From: Alphaproteobacteria bacterium
Lineage (GTDB): Bacteria > Pseudomonadota > Alphaproteobacteria > RF32 > CAG-239
DNA length: 56,686 nucleotides
NCBI GenBank assembly: GCA_015062345.1
Contig: SUUV01000007.1
Span: 1 to 56,686 of the forward strand
Direction of reading: 5' to 3'
Numbering within the stretch: position 1 is the stretch's first letter; each line of letters starts with the position of its first letter. Below the pieces are notes generated by a model. That model had not been told where the DNA came from, did no database searches, and saw nothing but the letters and a program-made list of their open reading frames with translations. Position numbers and translations under genes: made by a program. This document shows, one piece after another, positions 16,770 through 25,222 of this stretch.

Positions 16770-19202
16770 ATGTTAAAATTTGGTAAGTTAAGCAAAGTAT
16801 TTATGTTTGCTTTATTGTCTCTTTTTATCTTTAAAGACGCATATGCTTCAGAGATAGATTTAAACATTCCGTCACTTGATGTAATGTTTAATGTTTTCGG
16901 TCTTTCAATCAGCGGGTCCGACATTTTGCTTGCCGGTATGGTTGTTTGTGTTTTGGGTATGCTTTTTGGTGTTTACGAGTTTGTTCACATCAAAAAAATG
17001 CCTACTCATAAATCTATGCTCAGTGTTGCCGAAACAATTTATGAAACTTGCAAGACATATATGAAACAACAGGCTAAGCTTTTGTTTATCTTAGAATGTT
17101 TCATTGCAGTTTGCATTTTTTACTATTTCTTTTATTTGAATCAAACACCAATGTTAAAAGTGTTAAACATTTTGTTATGGTCAATACTCGGAATTTTGGG
17201 CTCTTTTTCGGTTGCATGGTTTGGTATGCGTATCAACACATATGCCAACGCCAGAACATCTTTTGCGTCCTTAAAAGGTAAAGCTTATCCGGTGATGAAC
17301 TTGCCCTTACATTCGGGTATGTCAATCGGTGTGTTGCTTATTTGCGTTGAACTTATAATGATGATTTTCATTTTGTTATTTGTTCCTCGTGACAATGCGG
17401 GAGCTTGTTTTATCGGTTTTGCCATAGGTGAATCTTTAGGCGCATCGGCACTTAGAATTTGCGGCGGTATTTTTACCAAAATTGCCGATATCGGAGCCGA
17501 TTTGATGAAAATTATCTTCAAAATTGATGAAGATGACGCCAGAAACCCCGGTGTAATTGCCGACTGTACGGGTGATAACGCAGGTGATTCGGTAGGTCCC
17601 ACTGCCGATGGCTTTGAAACCTATGGTGTAACAGGTGTTGCTCTTATCAGTTTTATCGTTTTAGGTGCAGGTATGATGTATGCTCCAAACGGTGAATTGG
17701 CTCTTTTACCAAACGGAATTGACATTCAGGCTCGCCTTATAACTTGGGTGTTTGCAATGCGTGTATTGATGATTTTAACTTCCGTATTTGCTTATTTATT
17801 AAACAACTTCTTCTGTAAAGCCGTTTTCGGTAACAAAGATAAGTTTAATTTTGAAACGCCGTTAACATCACTTGTTTGGTTAACTTCCATTGTGTCAATT
17901 TTTGTAACTTTCGGAGTTTCATATGTCTTAATTGACCAAAGAGTATTCGGTGCAAATTTATGGTGGAAACTTTCGACCATCATCAGTTGCGGAACATTAT
18001 CGGCTGCTTTAATACCCGAATTTACCAAAATCTTTACATCGGCAAAATCTAAACATGTTGATGAAGTTGTAAACGCAAGTCGTGAAGCCGGTGCATCATT
18101 AAACATTGTATCAGGTATTGTTGCCGGCAATTTCTCTGCTTTCTGGCAAGGTTTGGTAATGGTCGGCTTGATGGCTGTTGCCTACTTTACGGCTCGAACA
18201 GGCTTAGATGCATATATGGTATATCCGACAGTGTTTGCGTTTGGCTTGGTGGCTTTTGGTATGCTCGGTATGGGTCCGGTTACCATTGCTGTTGACTCAT
18301 ACGGTCCGGTTACCGACAATGCACAATCGGTGTTTGAACTTTCACAAATTGAGCAAATTAAGGGTATTAAGAAACAAATTGAAAAAGATTACGGTTTTAA
18401 ACCTGATTTTGAAACCGGTAAACATCTTTTGGAAGAAAACGATTCTGCAGGTAACACCTTTAAAGCAACGGCAAAACCTGTGTTAATCGGAACAGCCGTA
18501 ATCGGTGCAACCACGATGATTTTCTCAATTATCTTGTTGTTGAATTTGTCGCTTAATTTGTTAGACCCGAATGTATTGTTCGGACTTATCTTGGGCGGTG
18601 CCGTAATTTATTGGTTCTCGGGTGCATCAATGCAAGCAGTGTCGGCTGGTGCATATAAGGCAGTAAATTATATCAAAAAGCACATCAAACTTGATGGTAA
18701 AAAAGCCGCATCAATTGAAGATTCTAAAAATGTGGTCAGAATTTGTACACTTTATGCTCAAAAAGGTATGTTTAATATCTTTATCGTAATTTTCTCATTT
18801 ACCATTGCTTTTGCATGCTTTAATGCAAATTTATTTGCCAGCTATTTAATTTCGATTGCCGTGTTCGGTTTGTTCCAAGCTTTATATATGGCAAATGCCG
18901 GCGGTGCATGGGATAATGCTAAAAAAGTGGTTGAAGTTGACTTAAAAGAAAAAGGCACACCGCTTCATGATGCATCGGTAGTAGGTGACACTGTCGGTGA
19001 CCCGTATAAAGATACATCATCTGTGGCCTTAAACCCGATTATTAAGTTTACGACATTGTTTGGTTTGTTAGCGGTTGAAATGGCTGCAACAGCTCCAAAA
19101 TGTGTTGCCATCGGGTCGGGAATCTTCTTCTTTGTTTTAGGTTTGATTTTCGTATATCGCTCATTTTATGCAATGCGAATTGAACCCGCCAACAAAGAAT
19201 AA
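16770..19202 (+). CDS. hppA: Membrane-bound proton/sodium-translocating pyrophosphatase
   Basis: An 810-residue integral membrane enzyme with about 16 membrane helices that couples pyrophosphate hydrolysis to ion export. The active-site region near residues 252-285 reads NPGVIADCTGDNAGDSVGPT, a divergent form of the usual N-V-G-D-N-V-G-D-x-A-G-M motif. The second acidic site is near the C-terminus (VVGDTVGDPYKDTSS). K565 in GNTFKATAKP is the lysine that marks potassium-independent enzymes. A hydrophobic N-terminal segment ending in AYASE may be a signal or an extra helix. Ion specificity is unresolved. A terminator follows the gene. Confidence 0.93.
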   Translation: MLKFGKLSKVFMFALLSLFIFKDAYASEIDLNIPSLDVMFNVFGLSISGSDILLAGMVVCVLGMLFGVYEFVHIKKMPTHKSMLSVAETIYETCKTYMKQQAKLLFILECFIAVCIFYYFFYLNQTPMLKVLNILLWSILGILGSFSVAWFGMRINTYANARTSFASLKGKAYPVMNLPLHSGMSIGVLLICVELIMMIFILLFVPRDNAGACFIGFAIGESLGASALRICGGIFTKIADIGADLMKIIFKIDEDDARNPGVIADCTGDNAGDSVGPTADGFETYGVTGVALISFIVLGAGMMYAPNGELALLPNGIDIQARLITWVFAMRVLMILTSVFAYLLNNFFCKAVFGNKDKFNFETPLTSLVWLTSIVSIFVTFGVSYVLIDQRVFGANLWWKLSTIISCGTLSAALIPEFTKIFTSAKSKHVDEVVNASREAGASLNIVSGIVAGNFSAFWQGLVMVGLMAVAYFTARTGLDAYMVYPTVFAFGLVAFGMLGMGPVTIAVDSYGPVTDNAQSVFELSQIEQIKGIKKQIEKDYGFKPDFETGKHLLEENDSAGNTFKATAKPVLIGTAVIGATTMIFSIILLLNLSLNLLDPNVLFGLILGGAVIYWFSGASMQAVSAGAYKAVNYIKKHIKLDGKKAASIEDSKNVVRICTLYAQKGMFNIFIVIFSFTIAFACFNANLFASYLISIAVFGLFQALYMANAGGAWDNAKKVVEVDLKEKGTPLHDASVVGDTVGDPYKDTSSVALNPIIKFTTLFGLLAVEMAATAPKCVAIGSGIFFFVLGLIFVYRSFYAMRIEPANKE

Positions 19203-19223
19203 TACAAATTTTGTATATCAAAC

Positions 19224-19262
19224 AAATCCCCGTATATCTTGCGATGTATGGGGATTTTTTTT
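19224..19262 (+). terminator. Rho-independent terminator of hppA
   Basis: AAATCCCC/GGGGATTT stem with a long loop and an extended T run, about 20 nt after the hppA stop. Confidence 0.85.
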
Positions 19263-19345
19263 ATTAATGATATCAAATTTTTTATTAAGCTAATATTAAA
19301 CAAATTCTGCCTAAAATGTAATATTGTTTATCAGAGGACTTTAAT

Positions 19346-22300
19346 ATGCTTAAGAAAAAAATATTCATCAATGTTTTTGTTTTGATTTCTTTGTTTGCTT
19401 ACAATGCAAAGGCCGTAAACAATGTCACCGCCGATTATAGTAAGCTGATTTATAAATATGCAAAACAAGAAAACTTTTCCGGCTTAAAAAGAATAAGCAA
19501 CACCCACGGAATTGACATTATGGATATCAACGGCAACACCGCTTTATGCCATGCCATTGAGAATAATGACCCGAAAACATACAAAATTTTGCTTCAGGTC
19601 GGCGCCAAAAGTAAAAAATATTGTATGGAAAAAACCGGCTATATGAAATTAAGACGCTTTGAAAGTTCTTTATATGCTTATGAAAACTCTGCCGTCGGCA
19701 CATATCATAATCAGGGCAGTTTGTTGTCAAGACCTAAAATATATCCTGACCAAGGGTTAAGTACAGCTACAAAAACCTCTCTGACAGTTGGTGCCATTGC
19801 TCTTATCGGTGGTGGTATTGCCGCCGCATCAGGTGGTGGCGGCGGTGGCGGAAGCAGCAACTCATCTTCTTCAAAACCGCCCCTTGAGCAAATTAACACA
19901 TGTGAAGAAAAAGGCGGAACAATTGTTAACGATGAATGTATTTTCTTTAATGTTAAAGGCGCAGCACCAAAAGATGATGACCTTGAAGAATATCACACAA
20001 ATGATTATAACAAATCAGCCACATTTTTAGCTCCAATCGGTGCCGATTATGCTTATGCAAGAGGGTATACAGGTTTTGTTGTAAATCGTAATGATGACGG
20101 CACGCTTGTAAATGACGGCTCTGAGCTGATTTCGGATAAAAAAGTAAAAGTCGGTGTATTGGACAACGGTTTTGATATATTTCACCCTGATTTAATTGAC
20201 AACATCGTAAAAGATGAAAACGGCACCCCGTATGGCTACAATTTTGATTATGGCCCGTGTCGCAATGGCGATAATAAAAACTGTTTCGGATTTAACATTA
20301 CGGATAATACAAATCAAACCGGAAACATTGTATTTTACGGACAAGATGAAAATATAGAAGCAACAGATAACACAACTATAAGTTTGCAAGAATTTAACGA
20401 CATTTTCAAAGATTATCCGACCGATTATAATTGGGACGATTTAAAAAACAATCCGATTGCTTATCTTCCGGATGAAGATGGAGTAAATACATTAACAAAC
20501 TTTCAAAGCAACGACCATGGAACGCATGTTATGGGCATTATCGGGGCATCGGTTAACAACAGCGGAATTCAAGGTGTAGCGCCAAATGTTGACATGGTAG
20601 GAATTAACTATTCGCAAAGCATGTATTTTGGCGATGATAATGTTTATAAACTTACCGCCGAAACTTTGGCAAAAGAAAATGCTAAAGTTATCAATATGAG
20701 TTTCGGCTTAGATTTTGATGAAAATTTGCAACATTTCAACCAAGCATCAATAATAAAAGATAAAGACATTGCAAACACCAACATAGATGGAATTGATTAT
20801 TTTCTATCCATGTTTGAAATTTTGGCCGAGAACAATATCGTAACCGTTAAATCAGCCGGTAATAACGGCAATACATTGGAAGCCGACTTACTATCCGGAA
20901 TACCTTTGAGCAACAATTTTAAACAAGGCTCGGAACACGATTTAACCGATTTGTTTATTTCGGTTGTAGCTGTTAACAAAAATAATCAATTGGCTTCATA
21001 TTCGCAAAAATGCGGAGCAAGCAAAGAATATTGCTTGGCAGCCCCCGGCGGTGATTTTGATGATTTGATTTTTTCTACCGTTCAAAATGACGGAAATCAT
21101 CAAAAAAACGATGGCAATGCCGCCTACGGATACGCAACCGGAACTTCAATGGCGGCTCCGGTGGTAACCGGAAGTGTGGCTTTGTTAATGGGCGCCTACC
21201 CGCATCTTTCATCACAACAAATTGTAGAAATATTATTTAGAACTGCAACAGATATCGGAGATAAGGGCATTGATGAAATTTACGGAAACGGACTTTTAAA
21301 TTTAGAGGCCGCAACCAGTCCCATAGGATATTTGACATTTGATTTTTCTGATGCTCAAAATCAAAAAGCTTATACTCAATCGGCTTTGAGCTTATCAAAA
21401 TCGGCCAATGCAAAAATCTTAAAAGCCTTACCGAAAAAATTTGTAGCTTTTGATGAATATAACCGTGGCTTTGAAATTAAGACGGCATCACTTTTTGCCG
21501 ATACTTCCAAGCAACAAAGACACTTATTTAAAAATGAATTTAAGGCATTTATGGCAAAGTCGGTACAAGATGTCAAACTAAGCGACAATTTATCATTTGC
21601 ATTTAACACATCAATCAGCGGAAATGATATTTACAGTCCGTACGGATTTTTGCGCCTAAATTATAAACACAACAACCGTTCGGGATTTTATGCTTTTTAT
21701 TCCGACAACACCATATCAAACAATGTCAACGCATATAACCATACTTTAAGAAATCCGTTTATCAGTATGGATAATGCGTTTGGCGTCGGCTTTAATTATA
21801 AGTTAGGAAAAGTATTGTTTAATTTTGATTATACAAGCGGAAAAAACAACTTCTTTGAAGATGAGGACAATTCGGATTTGTATGATAACAAAATTGACGC
21901 ATTTTCTGCCGGATTAAAATATGATTTTGCCCATAACCTAAGTGTAGCTTCAAATATGGGAATGTTAAGAGAAGACGGCTCGGTTTTGGGTATGAGCGGA
22001 GAAAATGCCTTTGATATGGGCATAACAAACACCTATTTTGCCGGTTTAAAACTTATGTATAAGCCGATTAACAAATTGAGTTTAAGTGCATCATATTACA
22101 GAGGTTATACCAAAACCTTAATTGAAAGCTCATTGTTTGACATCTCGGGCTTGGTAAGTGAAAGCATTGCATTTAATGCTACATATAATTTAACTCCAAA
22201 CAACATTATGGGAATTGATGTATATTCGCCTCTTGGTATATTAAAGGGAACAACCGACATTTATCTTGCTTCAGGCAGACACCGGACCGAAAATAAGGTA

Positions 22301-22489
22301 TATTTAAATAAATATCAGGCAGACTTAAAAGATACCAAAAGGGAGTGGAATTTGAGTATGTTTTATGATACAAAAATAAAAGAAGATACCAATTTTAAAA
22401 CTCGTTTCGGCGTAAGAATAAATCCGGAGCATCAGGAAAATGTAAAACCTGATTATTTTGGCATGATTGGATTAAGTTTTGCGTTTTAA
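19346..22489 (+). CDS. Subtilisin-like (S8) autotransporter protease with ankyrin-like N-terminus
   Basis: A 1047-residue surface protease. The signal peptide ends near residue 23. A short ankyrin-like region follows (DIMDINGNTALCHAIENND), then a glycine/serine-rich linker around 150-175. The peptidase S8 domain has catalytic D273 (VGVLDNGFD), H391 (DHGTHVMG) and S601 (TGTSMAAP). From about 690 the chain is rich in alternating beta strands and ends in phenylalanine (MIGLSFAF), as expected of an outer-membrane barrel domain. It would cross the outer membrane by itself and display or release the protease. Ribosome-binding site AGAGGA precedes the ATG. Confidence 0.9.
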   Translation: MLKKKIFINVFVLISLFAYNAKAVNNVTADYSKLIYKYAKQENFSGLKRISNTHGIDIMDINGNTALCHAIENNDPKTYKILLQVGAKSKKYCMEKTGYMKLRRFESSLYAYENSAVGTYHNQGSLLSRPKIYPDQGLSTATKTSLTVGAIALIGGGIAAASGGGGGGGSSNSSSSKPPLEQINTCEEKGGTIVNDECIFFNVKGAAPKDDDLEEYHTNDYNKSATFLAPIGADYAYARGYTGFVVNRNDDGTLVNDGSELISDKKVKVGVLDNGFDIFHPDLIDNIVKDENGTPYGYNFDYGPCRNGDNKNCFGFNITDNTNQTGNIVFYGQDENIEATDNTTISLQEFNDIFKDYPTDYNWDDLKNNPIAYLPDEDGVNTLTNFQSNDHGTHVMGIIGASVNNSGIQGVAPNVDMVGINYSQSMYFGDDNVYKLTAETLAKENAKVINMSFGLDFDENLQHFNQASIIKDKDIANTNIDGIDYFLSMFEILAENNIVTVKSAGNNGNTLEADLLSGIPLSNNFKQGSEHDLTDLFISVVAVNKNNQLASYSQKCGASKEYCLAAPGGDFDDLIFSTVQNDGNHQKNDGNAAYGYATGTSMAAPVVTGSVALLMGAYPHLSSQQIVEILFRTATDIGDKGIDEIYGNGLLNLEAATSPIGYLTFDFSDAQNQKAYTQSALSLSKSANAKILKALPKKFVAFDEYNRGFEIKTASLFADTSKQQRHLFKNEFKAFMAKSVQDVKLSDNLSFAFNTSISGNDIYSPYGFLRLNYKHNNRSGFYAFYSDNTISNNVNAYNHTLRNPFISMDNAFGVGFNYKLGKVLFNFDYTSGKNNFFEDEDNSDLYDNKIDAFSAGLKYDFAHNLSVASNMGMLREDGSVLGMSGENAFDMGITNTYFAGLKLMYKPINKLSLSASYYRGYTKTLIESSLFDISGLVSESIAFNATYNLTPNNIMGIDVYSPLGILKGTTDIYLASGRHRTENKVYLNKYQADLKDTKREWNLSMFYDTKIKEDTNFKTRFGVRINPEHQENVKPDYFGMIGLSFAF

Positions 22490-22540
22490 GTAAAAAATTA
22501 TCGCTTAAAATAACAACTGCTATAATACTAAAACCTAATG

Positions 22541-23173
22541 TCAGAAACTGTAACTGTAAACTAATGTGCACATGCTTGCATTTTGTTCGCAAAAACGACA
22601 AGCCTGCTCCATATCAATTAAGGTCGTATCTTTTATACAGGTTACTTGAGAATTACACCTTTTGCTACCATAAAACCGGTAGCCAGAACCTTGCCCGTCA
22701 ACCGACTTATAAGCACCCATATACGATAGTTGCTCATCAAACTCTTTTCCTATTTGGAAAAAATTTTGACATACACTAAAAGAAGTATCTTCTGCGACAT
22801 ATAAGTGTAAAACCGTACCGGTACACGGATTTGGAGCTATACAACCGTTCGTTGACATCTTTATTTTTGAACCAAAAGAATCATAAATATATTCGGATTC
22901 ATCTTTAATCATTTCATCGTCTATTTCACCCATTGATTTATAATAAGGAATTAAATTTACAAATTCACTGTTTTGACCGAGTATTTCCCATTGATTTTTA
23001 TAAATATGCATAACATTAGCTAAATGAGTGAGCTGTGTAGCCTGTTTGTTGAGCTTGTATTTTTCCATTGCTTTTGAATATCCTGCAATTCCACCGACCG
23101 ATAAAACTCCAATTATCGCCAATACACCAAGCATTTCAACCATACTTCTTCCAAGTTCACAAACTTTTCTCAT
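22541..23173 (-). CDS. Type IV pilin-like (pseudopilin) protein, Cys-rich
   Basis: A 210-residue protein with a short basic leader and prepilin peptidase site G-R-S-M-V-E after residue 8, with the usual Glu at mature position 5, followed by a hydrophobic helix (MLGVLAIIGVLSVGGIAGYS). The C-terminal half has eight cysteines, likely disulfide-bonded. The ATG, 7 nt after GGAG, is preferred over a TTG one codon earlier. No secretin, pilus ATPase or prepilin peptidase lies in the window. Its promoter is the shared A12 element (TAGAAT version), linking it to the dispersed surface-protein set. Confidence 0.87.
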   Translation of the reverse strand: MRKVCELGRSMVEMLGVLAIIGVLSVGGIAGYSKAMEKYKLNKQATQLTHLANVMHIYKNQWEILGQNSEFVNLIPYYKSMGEIDDEMIKDESEYIYDSFGSKIKMSTNGCIAPNPCTGTVLHLYVAEDTSFSVCQNFFQIGKEFDEQLSYMGAYKSVDGQGSGYRFYGSKRCNSQVTCIKDTTLIDMEQACRFCEQNASMCTLVYSYSF

Positions 23174-23204
23174 CAACTAACTCCATATATTATATTCTGT
23201 TCAC

Positions 23205-23272
23205 ATTCTAAACCGTTTTTTTTTTTTGCAATTTTAAAGAGTCTATTGTGGATATCTAATCATTTTTGAGGT
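23205..23272 (-). promoter_or_regulatory. Shared cassette promoter with A12 tract, pilin copy
   Basis: On the minus strand: ACCTCA, an AT-rich box, GACTC, ATTGC, 12 A (23216-23227), CGGTT and TAGAAT (23205-23210). The leader to the pilin start is short (about 30 nt) and lacks the stem-loop found before DUF4402 genes. The TAGAAT -10 is shared only with the DUF1566 gene copy. Confidence 0.7.
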
Positions 23273-23330
23273 AATAGTCAAACAAATTTATATTTATCAC
23301 CTCTTAATAACTTTAGTAAGCAATTATTAC

Positions 23331-23495
23331 CGGAGTCCGCCTCCTAACTATCACTCCGGCACTTGATGCCAAAGTCCGCCTCCTAACTGTCACTCCGGCA
23401 CTTGATGCCGGAGTCCAGGTTAAATTATATAGCTAAATTATTCCCTTAGATACCGGTGTCTATTCCGAACTAAAGTTCGGGCACCGGTATGACCG
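23331..23495. repeat. REP-like elements, copy 3 (partial plus full unit)
   Basis: A truncated unit (first hairpin only, with CCAAAGT replacing CCGGAGT) is followed by a full double-hairpin unit. The inner stem of the second hairpin is CCGAACT/AGTTCGG (23465-23471/23474-23480) instead of CCAAGCT/AGCTTGG, so two base pairs changed on both sides. A decayed fragment follows at about 23511-23555. The intergenic stretch 23273-23758 holds only these repeats; I see no credible gene in it. Confidence 0.8.
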
Positions 23496-23620
23496 TGGAG
23501 AAGGTTTACAGTGTCTAATCCTTCAGGGCTAAAACCTTTCAGGCACCGATATGACGGTGGGGTGAATATGCACTACATTAATTTTAAAAAATATTTGTTT
23601 TTTATTCTCATACTTTGCAA

Positions 23621-23740
23621 GCGCCTCCTCACTGTCACTCCGGTACGAAGATACCGGAGTCCAGGTGGTAATATAGCTTTATTTATTCCCTGGATACCGG
23701 TGTCTATTCCAAGCTAAAGCTTGGGCACCGATATGACGGT
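23621..23740. repeat. REP-like double-hairpin element, copy 4
   Basis: Full unit with first hairpin ACTCCGGTA/TACCGGAGT (23637-23645/23652-23660), where the C-G pair of the other copies has become T-A with a new loop (CGAAGA). The second hairpin is as in copy 1 except for one outer base (ACCGATAT). It lies just before the promoter of DUF4402 gene 4. Confidence 0.85.
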
Positions 23741-23758
23741 GATGAGAGAGACACTTCT

Positions 23759-23825
23759 ACCTCATTTTTGATTTAAATCCACAAATAGACTCTTTTTACT
23801 TGCAAAAAAAAAAACGGTTTATGAT
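23759..23825 (+). promoter_or_regulatory. Shared cassette promoter with A11 tract, copy 4
   Basis: ACCTCA, TTTGATTTAAAT, GACTC, TTGC, 11 A (23804-23814), CGGTT and TATGAT (23820-23825). The A run is one shorter than in most copies, reducing the TTGCAA-TATGAT spacer to 14 nt. The 5'UTR stem GAAAGG/CCTTTC is retained. Confidence 0.75.
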
Positions 23826-23895
23826 GCGATGTGAAAGGTAAATTTTGCGCCTTTCAAATGTACTTAAACTTAATTTTTGTAAAGGAATTAAAATT

Positions 23896-24357
23896 ATGAG
23901 AAAATATTTTCTTTTATCAGCTGTTGTAATGTTAGCTACAACATCTGCAAATGCCGGACAGTATACTCAATTAAATGTAAGTGCTGATGTTGAAGTAATG
24001 ACAGAAATTTCATGTTCACCTTTATCCTTTAGTACCATTAAAGTTTCTGATTGGTTTGAAGGTGGTTACTTTAGCATATCTGCTGACGGTGACGAACTTT
24101 CTACAACCAATGATAGTGGCGTAATAGAATTTTCTGGAGCAACACGAGGTGCTTGTAAAAATGTAAATATGGAACAAGGAGAAATATCTTTTAATCTTTC
24201 GGGTGAGAATACAGGAGATACATTATCGGGTACGATAGAGTCGTATTATCTTAATGAAGGAGAAAAAAATACTTTCTTCGGGGGATCTGTATATATTCCT
24301 GCCGATGTTGCCTCAGACAAATATTATGCTGAAGTACTAATTACTTCAGTTAATTAA
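23896..24357 (+). CDS. Exported DUF4402-like surface protein, paralogue 4 (divergent)
   Basis: A 153-residue protein. The signal peptide (MRKYFLLSAVVMLATTSANA) matches the family, but the mature part is the most divergent: TQLNVSADVEVMTEISCSPL replaces the conserved start and FSTIKV replaces FGTIVV. A second cysteine sits in the centre (GACKNV). The ending (VYIPADVASDKYYAEVLITS) is a weak version of the family ending. The ATG follows AAAGGAATTAAAATT. No terminator is obvious; the next 350 nt are REP elements and the promoter of paralogue 5. Fold assignment is less sure here than for the other copies. Confidence 0.75.
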   Translation: MRKYFLLSAVVMLATTSANAGQYTQLNVSADVEVMTEISCSPLSFSTIKVSDWFEGGYFSISADGDELSTTNDSGVIEFSGATRGACKNVNMEQGEISFNLSGENTGDTLSGTIESYYLNEGEKNTFFGGSVYIPADVASDKYYAEVLITSVN

Positions 24358-24400
24358 TATTTCAGATACAAAACATTATCTGCTGTATATAAAACTAAAA

Positions 24401-24561
24401 CCGCCTCCTAACTGTCACTCCGGCACTTGATGCTGAAGTCCGCCTCCTCACTGTCACTCCGGCACTTGATGCCGGAGTCCAGGTTAAATTATATAGCTAA
24501 ATTATTCCCTTAGATACCGGTGTCTATTCCAAGCTAAAGCTTGGGCACCGGTATGTCGGTG
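24401..24561. repeat. REP-like elements, copy 5 (partial plus full unit)
   Basis: A partial first-hairpin unit (ending GCTGAAGTCC, so its stem is damaged) is followed by a full double-hairpin unit with CCAAGCT/AGCTTGG. The partial-plus-full arrangement repeats that of copy 3, which suggests that the whole promoter-gene-repeat segment was duplicated here. Confidence 0.82.
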
Positions 24562-24578
24562 ATGAGAGAGACACCTCT

Positions 24579-24645
24579 ACACCATTTTTGATTTAAATTC
24601 TTTAAACGACTCTTTTTACTTGCAAAAAAAAAAACGGTTTATGAT
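24579..24645 (+). promoter_or_regulatory. Shared cassette promoter with A11 tract, copy 5
   Basis: The first box is altered to ACACCA, but TTTGATTTAAAT, GACTC, TTGC, 11 A (24624-24634), CGGTT and TATGAT (24640-24645) are kept. The 5'UTR stem is GAAAGG/CCTTTC. The ribosome-binding site is the shorter AAGGATT form. Confidence 0.72.
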
Positions 24646-24708
24646 GCGATGTGAAAGGTAAATTTTTGCCTTTCAAATTAAGTTTAACTATTTTTAAGGA
24701 TTAAAATT

Positions 24709-25176
24709 ATGAGAAAATATTTTCTTACTTGCACTGTTGCACTCTTAGCAACAAGCACCGCCAACGCAACAACCGATTACGCAGAAGTAACAGCTAAGGC
24801 TACAATTGAGGTTGCTACCCAATTAGATTGTAGCGAATTAGACTTTGGAACTATTGTTGTAAAACAAAATAACGCTGCATCAACCGTAACAATACCTCAA
24901 GAAGGTAGGCTGACCTATACAGGTGATGTTTTATCTGTTGAAGATTATAGTCGTGGATTATGCCGTGGTATTGATGATGAAGAAAGCTATTCTATCACTT
25001 CAACAGCGGCAACCATCAACTTAATTGGTGAAAAGTCAAAAGAGATTATTACCGCTAATGTTGTACCTGATGCCGTAGAACTTTTTGAGTTTGAGATCGA
25101 AGGTGTATTGAACATTCCTCAAAATGTAACAGCTGATACATATATCGGTTCATATACTCTTACAACAATTCACTAA
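24709..25176 (+). CDS. Exported DUF4402-like surface protein, paralogue 5
   Basis: A 155-residue protein with the family signal peptide and the conserved TTDYAEVTAKATIEVA start, then CSELDFGTIVVKQNN. A second cysteine lies in the variable centre (GLCRGI). The ending LNIPQNVTADTYIGSYTLT is a variant of the DUF4402-type closing strand. It is tandem to paralogue 4 and separated from it by a REP-like repeat and its own promoter, so each is transcribed independently. Function unknown, probably cell surface or secreted. Confidence 0.85.
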   Translation: MRKYFLTCTVALLATSTANATTDYAEVTAKATIEVATQLDCSELDFGTIVVKQNNAASTVTIPQEGRLTYTGDVLSVEDYSRGLCRGIDDEESYSITSTAATINLIGEKSKEIITANVVPDAVELFEFEIEGVLNIPQNVTADTYIGSYTLTTIH

Positions 25177-25182
25177 ACTGCT

Positions 25183-25217
25183 AAGCCACCTATTATTATC
25201 AATGGGTGGCTTCCTTT
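25183..25217. terminator. Terminator between convergent genes
   Basis: AAGCCACC/GGTGGCTT stem with a long loop, between DUF4402 gene 5 and transketolase. The plus-strand tail is CCTTTT, so strength is moderate. Confidence 0.7.
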
Positions 25218-25222
25218 TAATA

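Noticed and set aside
23511..23717. Open frame of 68 codons on the plus strand within the repeat-rich region
   Set aside because: It runs through REP-like hairpins and their decayed copies and has no ribosome-binding site; the same bases recur at other sites without a frame.
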